This document shows positions 36,011 to 46,247 of a DNA stretch of 64,000 bases, in pieces. Where the stretch lies: the NCBI GenBank assembly GCA_031772625.1, contig CM062815.1, positions 607,803,918 through 607,867,917 on the forward strand, read 5' to 3'. The notes below the pieces were generated by a model. It saw nothing but the letters and a program-made list of their open reading frames with translations. It had not been told where the DNA came from and ran no database searches. Numbering within the stretch: the stretch's first letter is position 1; each line of letters opens with the position of its first letter. Position numbers and translations under genes: made by a program. Source of the stretch: Pinus tabuliformis. Lineage: Eukaryota > Streptophyta > Pinopsida > Pinales > Pinaceae.

Positions 36011-37550
36011 ACAGGTTTAGAATGAATCGATGGATATTAGGATTTCCATGGGTTTAAAGAGAAGAATTGATAGATGGATATCAGGAAGAGGCTTGGCAAT
36101 AATTAATTAGTTACATGTTATTAGTTAGTTACATTTTCTTTTTAATATATTATGATTCTCTGTTTGTTTATAGCCTCTTTCTAAGAATACCCCTTCAGAA
36201 TTAAGATGAGAAGATCTACATACCTGGAGTGTGGTGACTGTAGTAGCGATAGGTACATCGGGACAACCTGGGGCTAATAATTAACTACAATTCGAAGAAG
36301 TTTCTCATGTACTTGTGTATGTTGTGTTGCACCTCAACATCATCCCTGTGAGCAAAAGACGAGACAATGAGGAAGTGGTCGATCTCATAATTACAACACA
36401 GTTCAATGAATAAAATCAATTATGGTTGATTTTCATGACATTATAGGCACCTCTAAATCTTGCAACACAGAAACACAAAACCACAGTTAGAATGCGTGCA
36501 TCCGCACCTCTAAATCTTGCAACATAGAAACATAGAACCACATTTGGAACAGAACCACATTTGGAATGCGTGCATCCTCTTATGTGCTACTGCTTCGGAG
36601 GGGAAAAGGTGAGAAGTTTGTTGCCCTGGAATCTCCTGTATCGAATTATGTTCTTCCTAGTGAGCATGGCCCTAGTTTAAAGAATACTAAATTACCAAGC
36701 CCATTCCCTAGGCGGGATATTATTCTTCATCCTTGGGTCGAAATAATATTTTTCAAGTCTGGTTCATTGGCTTCAAGACAACAACTAAGTGTAGCAACTC
36801 TTCACGCTAGATAGAGTTTCTGGCAAGACAAATCTCTCTGTGCAATTGAGTTCTGTTAAAAATTTCTGCAAATAGCACATGCACCCTATGAAAAAGCATC
36901 ACTGCGAAAAAAACACCACAGTAAAATTATTAACCATGAAAATATTTCTAGATTCATTAATGTTATTGCTACATCAAACACAATCCTAAGCAATTTTGAG
37001 TAAGAGATTCCTGAAAGTTTTCAGCTTAATGGAAATCAGGGCGGAGAAAGGGATTTAAGAATGTAATTATTTTCTTTCTTTTAATCCTGCAATTGCAATT
37101 GGTGGAAATAGAAATTGGTCAAAATAGGGTGTAGCACACGCAGGTTTCACTGGATTTCTCCAGATTCTCCTTGCCTTGCATGCCGGCTCTGCTTACAGTT
37201 ACCATGGTGAAATAGGTGAAGTGATAGTAAACCTTCATTCTGGTCTCAAACATTAAACACTAGAATTGAGATTTAGATACTCACAGGTGGCGCAATGCAT
37301 GTTTTGATGATTGCCACCTTCATCGTAATGCATGTTTTGATTATTGCCACCTTCCTGTCGCCTCTAATTCATCTGGTGTGGACGCTTTCCAATGTTTTCC
37401 AAAGCGATTAAGATATTGAATATCATATCGTATTTGTTTATATGATTTTCAAAAAAATCATAGTTAACCATTTATATGATTTAAAAAAGATCTTAATTAA
37501 CTTTAGGCTTTCCATTTTGAACATAAAGTCTATTTATTTGGGTGGAACAA
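36011..37550. other. intergenic DNA with small duplications, no gene recognised
   Basis: Short duplications occur near 36455-36560 (CCTCTAAATCTTGCAACA twice; ATGCGTGCATCC twice) and 37290-37365 (AATGCATGTTTTGAT and ATTGCCACCTTC twice). An 82-codon plus-strand open stretch at 36566-36814 resembles nothing known to me and may be chance. Confidence 0.45.
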
Positions 37551-37554
37551 TTTT

Positions 37555-38028
37555 TACAAGAAAATTCACTAGCTTCCTGTGCCTCGGGTAAGGAATATAA
37601 CTCTCAACTTATTTGTTTCAAAGATTTGCAAGTTGTGATTGGTCTTGACAGTTTTTGATCTGGAAATCTAAGTTTGTGCACTGTCTCCTGAGCAGCCATC
37701 GATTCAGTAACAATCAATCTGATTTCAATCCAGTACCAAAATTTCTGCACTCAAGGAAGAATTGTGCTTCATGGCCATGTTTGTCTAGGTTACAATTCAA
37801 GCTATAAATGTAATATTCAATCTCAAAAACATAAAAACAACACCTCCATGTGCTTATTATTGATCTGCACATTGTACATTTATGCACTTATTTTTAGATT
37901 CATGTTTTTAGTGGCCTTTCAAATTTTTATTTTGATCTAACACTTGAAATATCTTTGAAAATAAAGTTCAAATCTGCCAGAGAAAAATAACTTCCACGGC
38001 CAGCATAGTCTGTGTCTTGCACCTATTA
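37555..38028. repeat. segmental duplication, copy A
   Basis: From TTCACTAGCTTCCTGTGCCT to CTTGCACCT this block matches 38905-39332 in the same orientation, about 1.35 kb away, with small insertions and deletions. Shared landmarks are GTGATTGGTCTTGACAG, GCAGCCATCGATTCAGTAAC, TGCTTCATGGCCATGTTT and CTAACACTTGAAATATCTTT. It begins with the exon-like end described at 38815-38929. Confidence 0.92.
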
Positions 38029-38337
38029 AACATTTACAGTTGATTTTTGTTTTGACTAAGTAATCGTTGTTGCTTATTTTATAGGTTCATTTGTTGTTGA
38101 TGCCATAATTTGGGTTCACTATTTTAGTTTCCCTCGAGCCCAGCGAGACTGAGCAAGCAATGTGAAGAGCTTAGGCCTTCTTCCAATATGTTTTTCTTGT
38201 TTTCACCAGTCTCAGCTACTGCTTGTTGCCTCTACTATTATTACTCTGAATTCACAAGTTGCAACAGTTTGTCCCTCTAAATTCACAAGTTATTGTAAGA
38301 ACGGTTCTTTTCTAGGGAAGGTTCCATGAACTTGTCA

Positions 38338-38417
38338 GGTTTCGGCTTATTGTTTTGTGCTCTTATTTTGTTGGCTAGGTTTCGGCTTATTGTTTTGTGC
38401 TCTTATTTTGTTGGCTA
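38338..38417. repeat. perfect 40-bp tandem duplication
   Basis: GGTTTCGGCTTATTGTTTTG followed by TGCTCTTATTTTGTTGGCTA, twice in a row without a difference. Confidence 0.97.
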
Positions 38418-38573
38418 GATGTTGAATACTATCATTCTTATACACTATCAAGTTGTCTTTGTTGATCATACATCATGAATAGATGCGAAAATGTTCTCTG
38501 CTGCACTTGCATCTATGTGCATCATTGCTTTATTTTTAAATCTCAAAGAAAAACAGGTTATCAATTGATTTGG

Positions 38574-38575
<2 letters not shown>

Positions 38576-38606
<31 letters not shown>
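38576..38606. repeat. (TA)n microsatellite
   Basis: About 30 bases of TA. Confidence 0.95.
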
Positions 38607-38611
<5 letters not shown>

Positions 38612-38636
38612 ATTATGGCTACTTCAATGCAATGGT

Positions 38637-38790
38637 GCAAATAGTCACTAAACACCATCTTTGTTATATGTATTCAGTTCGTCAATTTGAACTTTGGGAT
38701 CAACCAGTGAGGCAAATAGTCACTAAAAACCATTTCTGTTATATGTATTCAGTTTTTCAATTTGAACTTTGGGATCAACGAGTGAGGTTC
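38637..38790. repeat. 75-bp tandem duplication
   Basis: ATAGTCACTAAA, TGTTATATGTATTCAGTT and TTTGAACTTTGGGATCAAC recur with an offset of 75 bases. Confidence 0.9.
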
Positions 38791-38814
38791 ATGGTTCATA
38801 GCACAGAGCTTAAC

Positions 38815-38929
38815 TGAATCTACAACATCTGTCTTTGCCGGTGTATCTCCATTGACGTGACAAGCACCAAGCTGCTGTAAAAGCTCTTGCATGGTGTCCT
38901 TTCCAAGCAAATTTACTAGCTTCCTGTGC
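38815..38929 (-). other. possible orphan exon of an unrecognised host gene
   Basis: The minus strand is open here and reads like a real soluble protein segment (HRKLVNLLGKDTMQELLQQL, then GACHVNGDTPAKTDVVDS). It is preceded by an acceptor-like CCTTACCTGAG and followed by GTTAAG, a possible donor. The intron-side sequence and the first codons are duplicated at 37555. I do not recognise the protein. It could be chance, or a gene fragment carried by duplication. Confidence 0.25.
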
Positions 38930-39332
38930 CTCAGGTAAGGAATATAACTCTCAACTTCTTTGTTTCAAATATTTGCACGCTGTGATTGGTCTTGACAGCA
39001 TTTGATCTAGAAATCCAGGTTTGTGCACTATAGTGGAACAGACATCAGAAGGAGCTCCTAAGCAGCCATCGATTCAGTAACAATCAATCTGATTTCAATC
39101 CAATACCAAAATTTCTGCAGTCAAGGAGGAATTATGCTTCATGGCCATGTTTACGCTTATTATTGATCTGCAGATTGTACATTTCTGCAATCTTATTTTC
39201 ATATTCATGTTTCTAGTGGTCTTTCAAATTTTTATCCTGATCTAACACTTGAAATATCTTTGAAAATAAATTTCACAATCTGCTAGAGAAAAATAACCTC
39301 CACGGCAAGCATACTTTGTCTCTTGCACCTTC
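38905..39332. repeat. segmental duplication, copy B
   Basis: Partner of 37555-38028. It lacks about 50 bp present in copy A (around 37790-37840) and has about 20 extra bases near 39030. Confidence 0.92.
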
Positions 39333-39630
39333 AGCGTACTGCCTCCCACACTAATGCATGTATAAAAGACTCCATACATGTTTAACATTATTAGATAACC
39401 ACAACATGCACACCTTCTTTCACTATGCTTTTCTTGCTTTCACCGGTCTCAAAACATCTCCTATTTTGAATTATGTTCCTCAATGTCTCATATTACAGTA
39501 CTCAATCAACTCCAGTTCCCCGTTCCTCCAACTTAGGGTAGGGACTAGCTTCCCCCTTGTTTATTTTGAAGTTGATCTACATTTCATAAGTTTTTGGTCA
39601 GTTCTCCTATTTAGCTAATCCTTGGCCTTT
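39333..39630. other. no feature recognised
   Basis: Short spacer between the segmental duplication and the left, truncated edge of gypsy element 2. Confidence 0.4.
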
Positions 39631-40877
39631 TACTAGATTTATAGTTTAATAGTTAGATCAAACTCCATAATTTGAGTGATCCATCTACCTCTCTTTCCAT
39701 CAGTGTCTGGTTGGGTTAAAACAATTTTTACAGCACTGCTAGGAACATAAGCAATAATAGGAGAATGCAGGACATACATCCTGAATGATTTCACGTTTGA
39801 ATAAGGGCATAGGATTGCTTCTCAATTATGTCATACTTAAGCTTGGCATCTCTCATAACCTTACTAAAAAAGGCTATGGGTTGATCATGGGAATCTTCAT
39901 TCTTTTGTAATAGAATAGCAGCAAGGGTTGTTTCTTAGGTAAAGGAAAAGATACTGAATGGTTAGTGTAATTAGGGTTGGCCAAGGTGGGAGCTTCAGAG
40001 ATAGCTTTCTCGATTTGATCAAATGCATACCTGGAAGAGATAGTCCATTTAACTTCATGATCCTTTAGGAGCATGTCAGCTATATCTTTTACAATCTCAG
40101 CATAATTTAGGATCTCCTTAAAAAATTAATCTTACCTAGAAAAGCTTGAATCTCCTTCTTATTTCTGGGTAAGGTCAATGTTTCAATGGCACACACACAC
40201 TTGGGATCAATCATTACTCCTTCTTTTGAAATTATATGGCCCAGATACTTTTTAGGATTCAACGATATTCCGAATTTTCTACACCTGTCAAAAACCTTCA
40301 TAAAGTGCTTTAGATGTTTCTGATTAGATTTAGAAAAAGCAGTTATGTCATCAAGATAAATGACCACAAATTTGTTTACCTGATCCATAAAAGCTACATC
40401 CATAGCTCTCTGAAATGTTGCTTCAGCATTGGTTAAGCCAAATGGCATTCTAGCATACATGAATGTACCCCAGGGTGTAGTAAAGGATGTCTTCTCTCTG
40501 TCTCTTGAATCAACATTTACTTGATTATAGTTTGAAAAACCATCAAGCATAGAAATTCTTTGCGCTCCTGAAACCATTAGAAGTAATTGATCCATTTTGG
40601 GCAAAGGATAGTTATCTTTTAATGATGCCTTGTTCAAATTTCTAATGTCCACACAAAGTCTAAGTTCTCCATTCTTCTTTCTAACAGGAACTAAATTTGT
40701 AACCCAATCAGAATATCTAAGAGGGAGGATGGTCTGGGCATCTAGCATTTTCTTAATTTCCTTTTCTACAGTTGGTAGAAGAGCTGGATTGATCCTCCTA
40801 TGTTTCTGTTGATAAGGAATTGCTTCTGGCTTTAAAAGAATCTTATGTTGTATTAATGAAGTGTCATAAGTCTTCAA
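39630..40877 (-). pseudogene. reverse transcriptase and start of RNase H (element 2 pol)
   Basis: The reading frame 40877-40107 contains nearly the whole Ty3/gypsy RT: LVPVRKKNGELRLCVDIRNL, YPLPKMDQLL, TPWGTFMYARMPFGLTNAEA, FVVIYLDDITAFSK and the connection-side HIISKEGVMIDP. Left of it are segments of the thumb/connection region (ISEAPTLANPNYTNH) and RNase H-like blocks ending in GRWITQIMEFDL near 39650, where similarity ends. It is closely parallel in layout to element 1. Confidence 0.88.
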
Positions 40878-41198
40878 ATCAGCATAGGTCCATGCAAAAA
40901 CATCCCTATAAGTTTGGAGTAACTTAAGATATTGAGCTTTGATCTCAGGATCTAGAGATGCACAAATTTTTATGTTTTTAATATCGTCATTTGTTCCAAT
41001 ATTAATTTCTTCTGTGTCATCTTGTGAAGAAATGGACTAAGGATTTCTGAGGACATCATTTTGATCAAACAATTTTTCTAAAGGAATGAGGCCTTTGGGA
41101 ATAAAATTGTTAGACAATTAAATAATATCATGATCAACTATTTTTGAATTGAAATTTGAAGTATCATTTCCATCTGTATGTTCATCATCTTCAAATAT

Positions 41199-41660
41199 CT
41201 ACCAGTGTTTTAGATTGTCTAGGATGGATGGTCTGTACTTGACTTGTATTTGATAGAGTACATTGGTCTGATCAGGTATTTTAAATGAACTAGCAAAAAC
41301 AGCTAAGGCATCTACATGAATATTTTGATCTCTTGGAATATAAGTCAAATTAAAAGAATCAAAGAAGTTTTCAACTGAATCCCAGACTTCATTTCGATAA
41401 GACCTAAGTCTAGGATGCAAATATTTCTCACTTGTTTGACAATAAGTTCTGAATCAGTAAAAACACTTAGGTTTTGAACTTTTAAGCTTTTGGCTAATTG
41501 GAGTCCTAAAAGGAAAGATTCATATTTAGCCACATTATTTGTAACTTCGAAGTCGATTTTACAGGATTGGGTGATATTTTCGTTTTCTGGTGAAATTAAA
41601 ACTACCCCAGGTCATGCCCCATCTTTTGTACAAGAACCATCAAAAAATAGTTTCCATACA
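41199..41660 (-). pseudogene. extra RNase H domain before RT (element 2 pol)
   Basis: KLFFDGSCTKDGA (near 41612-41655), AKYESFLLGLQLAKSL and FTDSELIVKQVRN (41420-41530), and IPRDQNIHVDALAVFAS (about 41275-41340) are the four blocks of a type-I RNase H. They lie between protease and RT, as in element 1. They are spread over more than one frame. Confidence 0.75.
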
Positions 41661-41887
41661 TCAGTTTGATTTGGTACAGGACTTTCAATTACATCTTCTA
41701 TTTTAACTTGAGTTTCATGTATTTGGTTTGAAGAGGGTTGAAAGCAACCAAAATCATGATCAATTGCATAAATGGAATGGTTCCTTGGCTGGTCAGTTTT
41801 GCAAACAGTGTACACAAATATTACCTCTCTATATAACCTTAGTTTTTCTCCCCCATAAACTGGAATAGTGGCATAAGACATATCCAT

Positions 41888-42268
41888 CTAAAGAGTTCCC
41901 CCTAATTTGGCACGGCAAGACCTAGAAAGGAGCATTCCAAATTTGGGAGGGATATATGTGACACCCATATCAAGCACTACACTTTTTACTAGAATTTGGG
42001 CAAGGGTGACTACTAAATCCTTAATCAATCCTAAGAAGGGAAACCTTTTAGAATCAAAAGTGTACAAGTCATGATAGGATCTAGTTATGTCAAGTTTCAA
42101 ATGGTCCATGATAGCTTTTGGCATGAGGCTATGTGATGCTTCAGAATCAAGCATACAATTATATAACATGGAATCATTTGTCTTAAGAGTTACATAGAAA
42201 GGAGGCACTATTCCATCTATCATATCTGAGCTAGGACCAAAGACAACTGCTAGTTTTTCATCTTGCAA
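41888..42268 (-). pseudogene. aspartic protease region (element 2 pol)
   Basis: A 126-residue reading frame aligned in order with the protease of element 1: YNCMLDSEASHSLMPKAIMD, then a long variable stretch, then FGMLLSRSCRAKLGG, the counterpart of YGLILSRDWSEKLHG in element 1. The retropepsin-type fold is inferred from that correspondence. Confidence 0.65.
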
Positions 42269-42329
42269 GCTAATGATATCACTTTCAGCATCAATCGAGG
42301 TGTTTTGTATTCATTTGGAGACTTGATTT

Positions 42330-43887
42330 TTATACCCAAGGTTTTTTTGAAAGTTCTGAAAGTGGAATTGGGATTTTAACTCTTTCTAACTCTTTTTCAA
42401 TGTTAAATGTAGTCAAGGCATTTTTATCATTTTGAACAGTATCAGTTGACTGATTTAATGTTCGAATAACAGTTGTTTGAGTTTCAACAGCTTTGGTATG
42501 AGGTTCAATTCTTGGAGCCTCCTTAGGAGGTCTTCCAGGGCCGGGTCTAGGCCTAAGATTGTATCTCTTGTTCAACTCTGCAATTAAAAATTCAGAGAAG
42601 GCATGGTATTTAGAAACCTGTGAGGATTATTGATCTTCTTGAACCTGATTTTGTTGTGAGAGAGAAATCATTACTGTTTGATTATAAGAAGTATCCATGT
42701 TATTGATATCTTCAATAATAGTCATAGTATTTTCATCAGGTTGCTGGTCATCTATAAATAAAGGAGTGGGAACCTACTGATCATTACTAGGTCTCTGAAG
42801 AATTTGTAATTGTGGGTTTCTTCTATACTGAACTTGATTTTGATTTTGGGGTCTAGTAACTGTTTGTTGAACTATCCTAGGTTGAGTCTCAATCTTGGAA
42901 ATTCTATTATATAGATGTCTAAGAAGAGAACTTATTTCATCTATTTTAGAATCTTCAGTTTTAGTCTTAGAAGAACTAGAGGAACTAGAGGCTTCTTGAA
43001 TATATTTGAGTTTTCTTTGGGCCTTTTCCTCTTTAGCTTTCAAGGAATTCGAAGCAGCCCTATTTGCATCCACCTCTATAGCATTTGTTTATATATCGTC
43101 AAGAGTTCTTGAAGTTCTCTATCTTAGCATTACAACAAAATCATCGTCAAAGGCTTTAGAAAGCCTAGACTTAGCTGCTTCTACAGGGGGTTTACAATCA
43201 GGGGGCATGTTCACCAAAGTTTCTTTTAAGTTATTCAAACTCAGTCAGAAAGTAAAGAGGATCTTTCTTTACACCCCATCTTTTTTTAAATATGTTTGTA
43301 AGCTTTTCCTAATTTCTAATAGAATTTACAGGTAATTGTCTAAACCAGATTCTTACATTTCCTTCAAGTGACTGTACAAACAATCTCATGTAAAAAATTT
43401 CTTATTCAATATTCATGTTGTCTGCAAAGTCTAGAAAATCTTAAAGATGGTCCTCAGTTGTGGGACCAATTTCTCCATTATCCCTGGGAAGGTATTTCAA
43501 ATACCTAGCTGGGAATGCATCGAGGTTAGCAGGTAAGACTAAAGCTACATATCTAGCTTGTAAAATAGGTTAGAATTCCATCGTAGAAGGTGGTGTATAA
43601 TTTGTTTGTGTGGATGAAGAAGAAGTAAATGAAAAAGAGGTAGAAGAAGGTGATTGAGGGGGTGTGTGACTATGTGGAGCTGAAGAAGGAGGGGATCTCC
43701 TGAATGACTTTAAAGGAGTCTTAAGAACTAACTTTGGGACCTGTGAAGGAATACCCTCTTTTGTTTCAAAGAGTGGATTTGTATATATAGGGATGATCTC
43801 TTCAGGTCTTTCAGAAGTGGAAGGAAATGAATAAGTGGTAGGGGATATGAAATCTGTGGGTTGGTATTTAGGTAAATGAACACCCAA
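42330..43887 (-). pseudogene. gag region (element 2)
   Basis: The N-terminal part (43887-43570) is Pro/Ser/Thr-rich. The gag block lies near 43290-43500 (DFLDFADNMNI, FVQSLEGNVRIWFRQLP on the minus strand). A Lys/Glu/Ser-rich segment (43073-42774) and a basic NKRYNLRPRPGPGRPPKEAP segment (near 42575) follow. It parallels element 1 in order and composition. Confidence 0.65.
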
Positions 43888-44323
43888 GTCAGACTCAATT
43901 TTAGGTGATCCTGTTGGTAATGGGGGTTCTGGATGCTTTTTAAAAGAATGAATGAGGAAAGTTGAACCTAAATCAACTCCCCTATCTAATAGTTCAGAAA
44001 CCCTAAGAGGTATTTGTGTTAAACCAGGATCAGATAGAATATTACTAAAAGGATCAAATGATACTAACTCTTCAGACTACAAGGTAGGAGAGGAAGAAGA
44101 AGATGGTTGTTGTCTCCTTTTAGAATTGGCTTCTCTTAGAAGTTTTTCAAGATTTGACGGAGGATTAACTAATTCAAATTCTGAATGAGATTTGGTGTGC
44201 TTAAAAGGTGCCAGTTTGGGCTAGTGGAGTCGCTAGGTGAAAGATTTTAACCTTTCTAGACCTTTAATCACCTTAAAGGAATAGAATGAATATCATTCTT
44301 CCAAGAAAACTTAATAGAATTTG

Positions 44324-44343
44324 AATCCCCAGCAACGGCGCCA
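44324..44343 (-). other. primer binding site, element 2 (tRNA-Asp type)
   Basis: On the minus strand this reads TGGCGCCGTTGCTGGGGATT, a close match to the tRNA-Asp-type primer site common in plant Ty3/gypsy elements. It lies six bases inside the LTR edge at 44350. Confidence 0.85.
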
Positions 44344-45147
44344 GGTTCATGTTGTACCTCTAAGATAATAGTGGTCATCTATCAATGCCAGAGCATCTAA
44401 GATAATTGTTTTGGGGGTTTTTGTTTTAATTTGGAAGACCAATGAATAAAACATATGTAACGCTATAATGCCTAACCTTTTGAATAATATTAATCCCAAA
44501 GTAAAGGGCTTCTATAAAACTTCACACAGTGATAAAGTTTGAATAGTGGTGAGCAGAAACAAAAAATAATATGATTATTACAGTTTTCAGACAGAAAATT
44601 AAACAATCATAAGTATGAAAACCTCTAACCGATGTTCAGAAGGTTCAAGAGAATATGCTTATGCTTACAACAAGATGCTGATGATTTATTGATTCAAAGG
44701 GAATTAATTAAACATGTTAGAAAATTATATATTACAGAGAAATGGAACACATAAAATATTGCAGAAATATAAACACAGAAAACACATAAAACAAGAGAGA
44801 CACAGATATACGTGGTTCACCCAGTTTGGGCTACGTCCACCCTGAACAGCCAGTCCTTCCTTTCTATTATCCAACAAAATGAACAGACACAACCTACAAC
44901 ATATCCGTTGTAATATCCTCTGTTTTCTCTCACAGCCTCACCTCTCTGTTTCTCGCTCAGAGAATACACATCTATTACACAGCCTCAAATACAATGCCCT
45001 CATACAAAGAGAGGGGTTGCCTTCTAGGGAAAAAAACCCTAAACTAAACATAAGTTCTACCGTCAGATCATCCGCCTAATGAACGGCCCAGATTGACTAG
45101 AAATTACTATACTTTTACAAGGAAATTTTGCATCTGTTTTTAGCTTC

Positions 45148-45244
45148 GGGGGCGCTACCCCCAAAACCCCCACCAAGGGACCGCTAGCCCCGAACCCCCA
45201 CAGGGGAGACAAGTCCCCCCCGCACCCCCCCCCGCGTGGAGGGG
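45148..45244 (-). other. G-rich tract on the sense strand of the element 2 LTR transcript
   Basis: On the minus (sense) strand there are at least six runs of four or more G, with short spacers. They could form G-quadruplexes in the leader RNA or DNA. Similar GGGGGT-rich modules are common in plant LTR leaders. Confidence 0.5.
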
Positions 45245-45585
45245 TGTACAAACTTCGTGGGGTATACATCCGACTAAAACAAAGACCTCTGAACAATCAT
45301 GCTCCACACCCAACAAAACAGACAGTTCATTAATGCATTCTCTTCAATGATTATCACTTCAGAAGTTTATAGGAATAGATTGAGACACAATTATTCCTAC
45401 CAAGGTATCTTTGTAAGGCATAAGAATATGAAGAAAAACATAATGTGTAACACTGGAAAAACTTACAAGAAACACAAACTGTGTAAAACTGAATTCGGAA
45501 TCCTTTGCTTTGTATTAAGGGTCCAGAAAAGCTAGTACATCAAATGTCTACAAATGCTTCTTCAAGGGTGAACTCTCTTTCAATG

Positions 45586-45590
45586 GTCAA
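45586..45590. repeat. target-site duplication GTCAA, left copy
   Basis: GTCAA just before the TGATCAGG LTR end, matched at 53003-53007 just after the CAGATCA end. Confidence 0.75.
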
Positions 45591-45836
45591 TGATCAGGAG
45601 CTCAGGACTAAGTGTTGTAAAATGGTCAAAATGAAAGTTCTCAGAACTAGTTTGAACCTAAACGAATGGATAGAGCTCGTCTTCCTGATTTCGGCACCGT
45701 GAACGGTTCGGAAAACGGTTGCCGTATGAGAAAGTTATGTCAAAAAGAAGAATGGTCCAATAACATTGAAATTTTGAATTTTTTCAAAAAAATTTAAAAT
45801 AGAATATTTTGTTTTGGGCAGCGAATGGCAAGCCAC

Positions 45837-45880
45837 CACGTGGCAGGCCCGGAGGCCGCCACGTGGCCCGGATGACGTCA
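45837..45880 (+). promoter_or_regulatory. two G-boxes and a TGACGTCA palindrome in LTR U3
   Basis: CACGTG at 45837-45842 and 45860-45865, then TGACGTCA at 45873-45880. All three are bZIP/bHLH-type core sites. They are conserved in the 3' LTR (49964-49969, 49987-49992, 50000-50007), although neighbouring bases differ between the LTRs. Confidence 0.7.
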
Positions 45881-45922
45881 GCAAGTATGTTGGGGCACAT
45901 GCTTAAAATTTTTGGGAATTTT

Positions 45923-46115
45923 TAGTATTGAACCCGCGACCTACAGTCTACAACAACCACGCCTTACCAACGTGCCACCGGGGTTACATTTTTTATATGG
46001 GTGGCAGAAATGTTTTATAAAGTTTGGTTTTGTATTATGGCGGGGCTCGAAGGGGTCCAACCCCCACTCATGAGACCACAACACAAGACCATGGGCCTAT
46101 CCACTAAACCGTCGG
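45923..46115 (-). other. two antisense tRNA-like modules in the LTR
   Basis: On the minus strand, module 1 has an A-box-like GTGGCACGTTGGTAAGG (45978-45962) and a B-box-like GGGTTCAATACTA (45935-45923). Module 2 has TTTAGTGGATAGGCC (46108-46094) and GGGTTGGACCCC (46063-46052). Spacing within each fits a tRNA-derived unit. Both are present in the 3' LTR too. This may be an ancient dimeric SINE captured by the LTR, or pol III-like signals. Confidence 0.5.
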
Positions 46116-46240
46116 CGCTAATAACGTTCAACGGTTATAATACGTGGTGGTCACATGTCCCCAAAGTCCGGGTTAAACAACGGTTAGACTGCCTGTCAAC
46201 CACAATTTTGGGCACGCAATCCGAGAAAGATTGCCAGTGA

Positions 46241-46247
46241 TATAAAT
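46241..46247 (+). promoter_or_regulatory. TATA box of the G-patch element LTR
   Basis: TATAAAT at 46241-46247, kept as TTATAAAT near 50368 in the 3' LTR. It places the transcript start near 46270 and the U3 at about 0.65 kb. Confidence 0.6.

Larger units (their letters stand above)
44350..45590 (-). repeat. 5' LTR of element 2, R-U5 side
   Basis: The plus-strand edge TGTTGTACC at 44350 follows the primer site. The block contains the GGTTCACCCAGTTTGGGCTA module (44812-44831) seen in several plant LTRs, and a C-rich tract (45165-45235). It is cut at 45590 by the inserted G-patch element and resumes at 53003. Confidence 0.65.

Noticed and set aside
36566-36814. 82-codon plus-strand open stretch as a gene
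   Set aside because: No recognisable motif and no splice or promoter context; kept only as a note in the regional entry.
45962-46115. True tRNA genes on the minus strand
   Set aside because: A and B boxes are recognisable, but the arms do not pair well and the sequences lie inside both LTRs, so they are tRNA-like modules and not tRNA genes.
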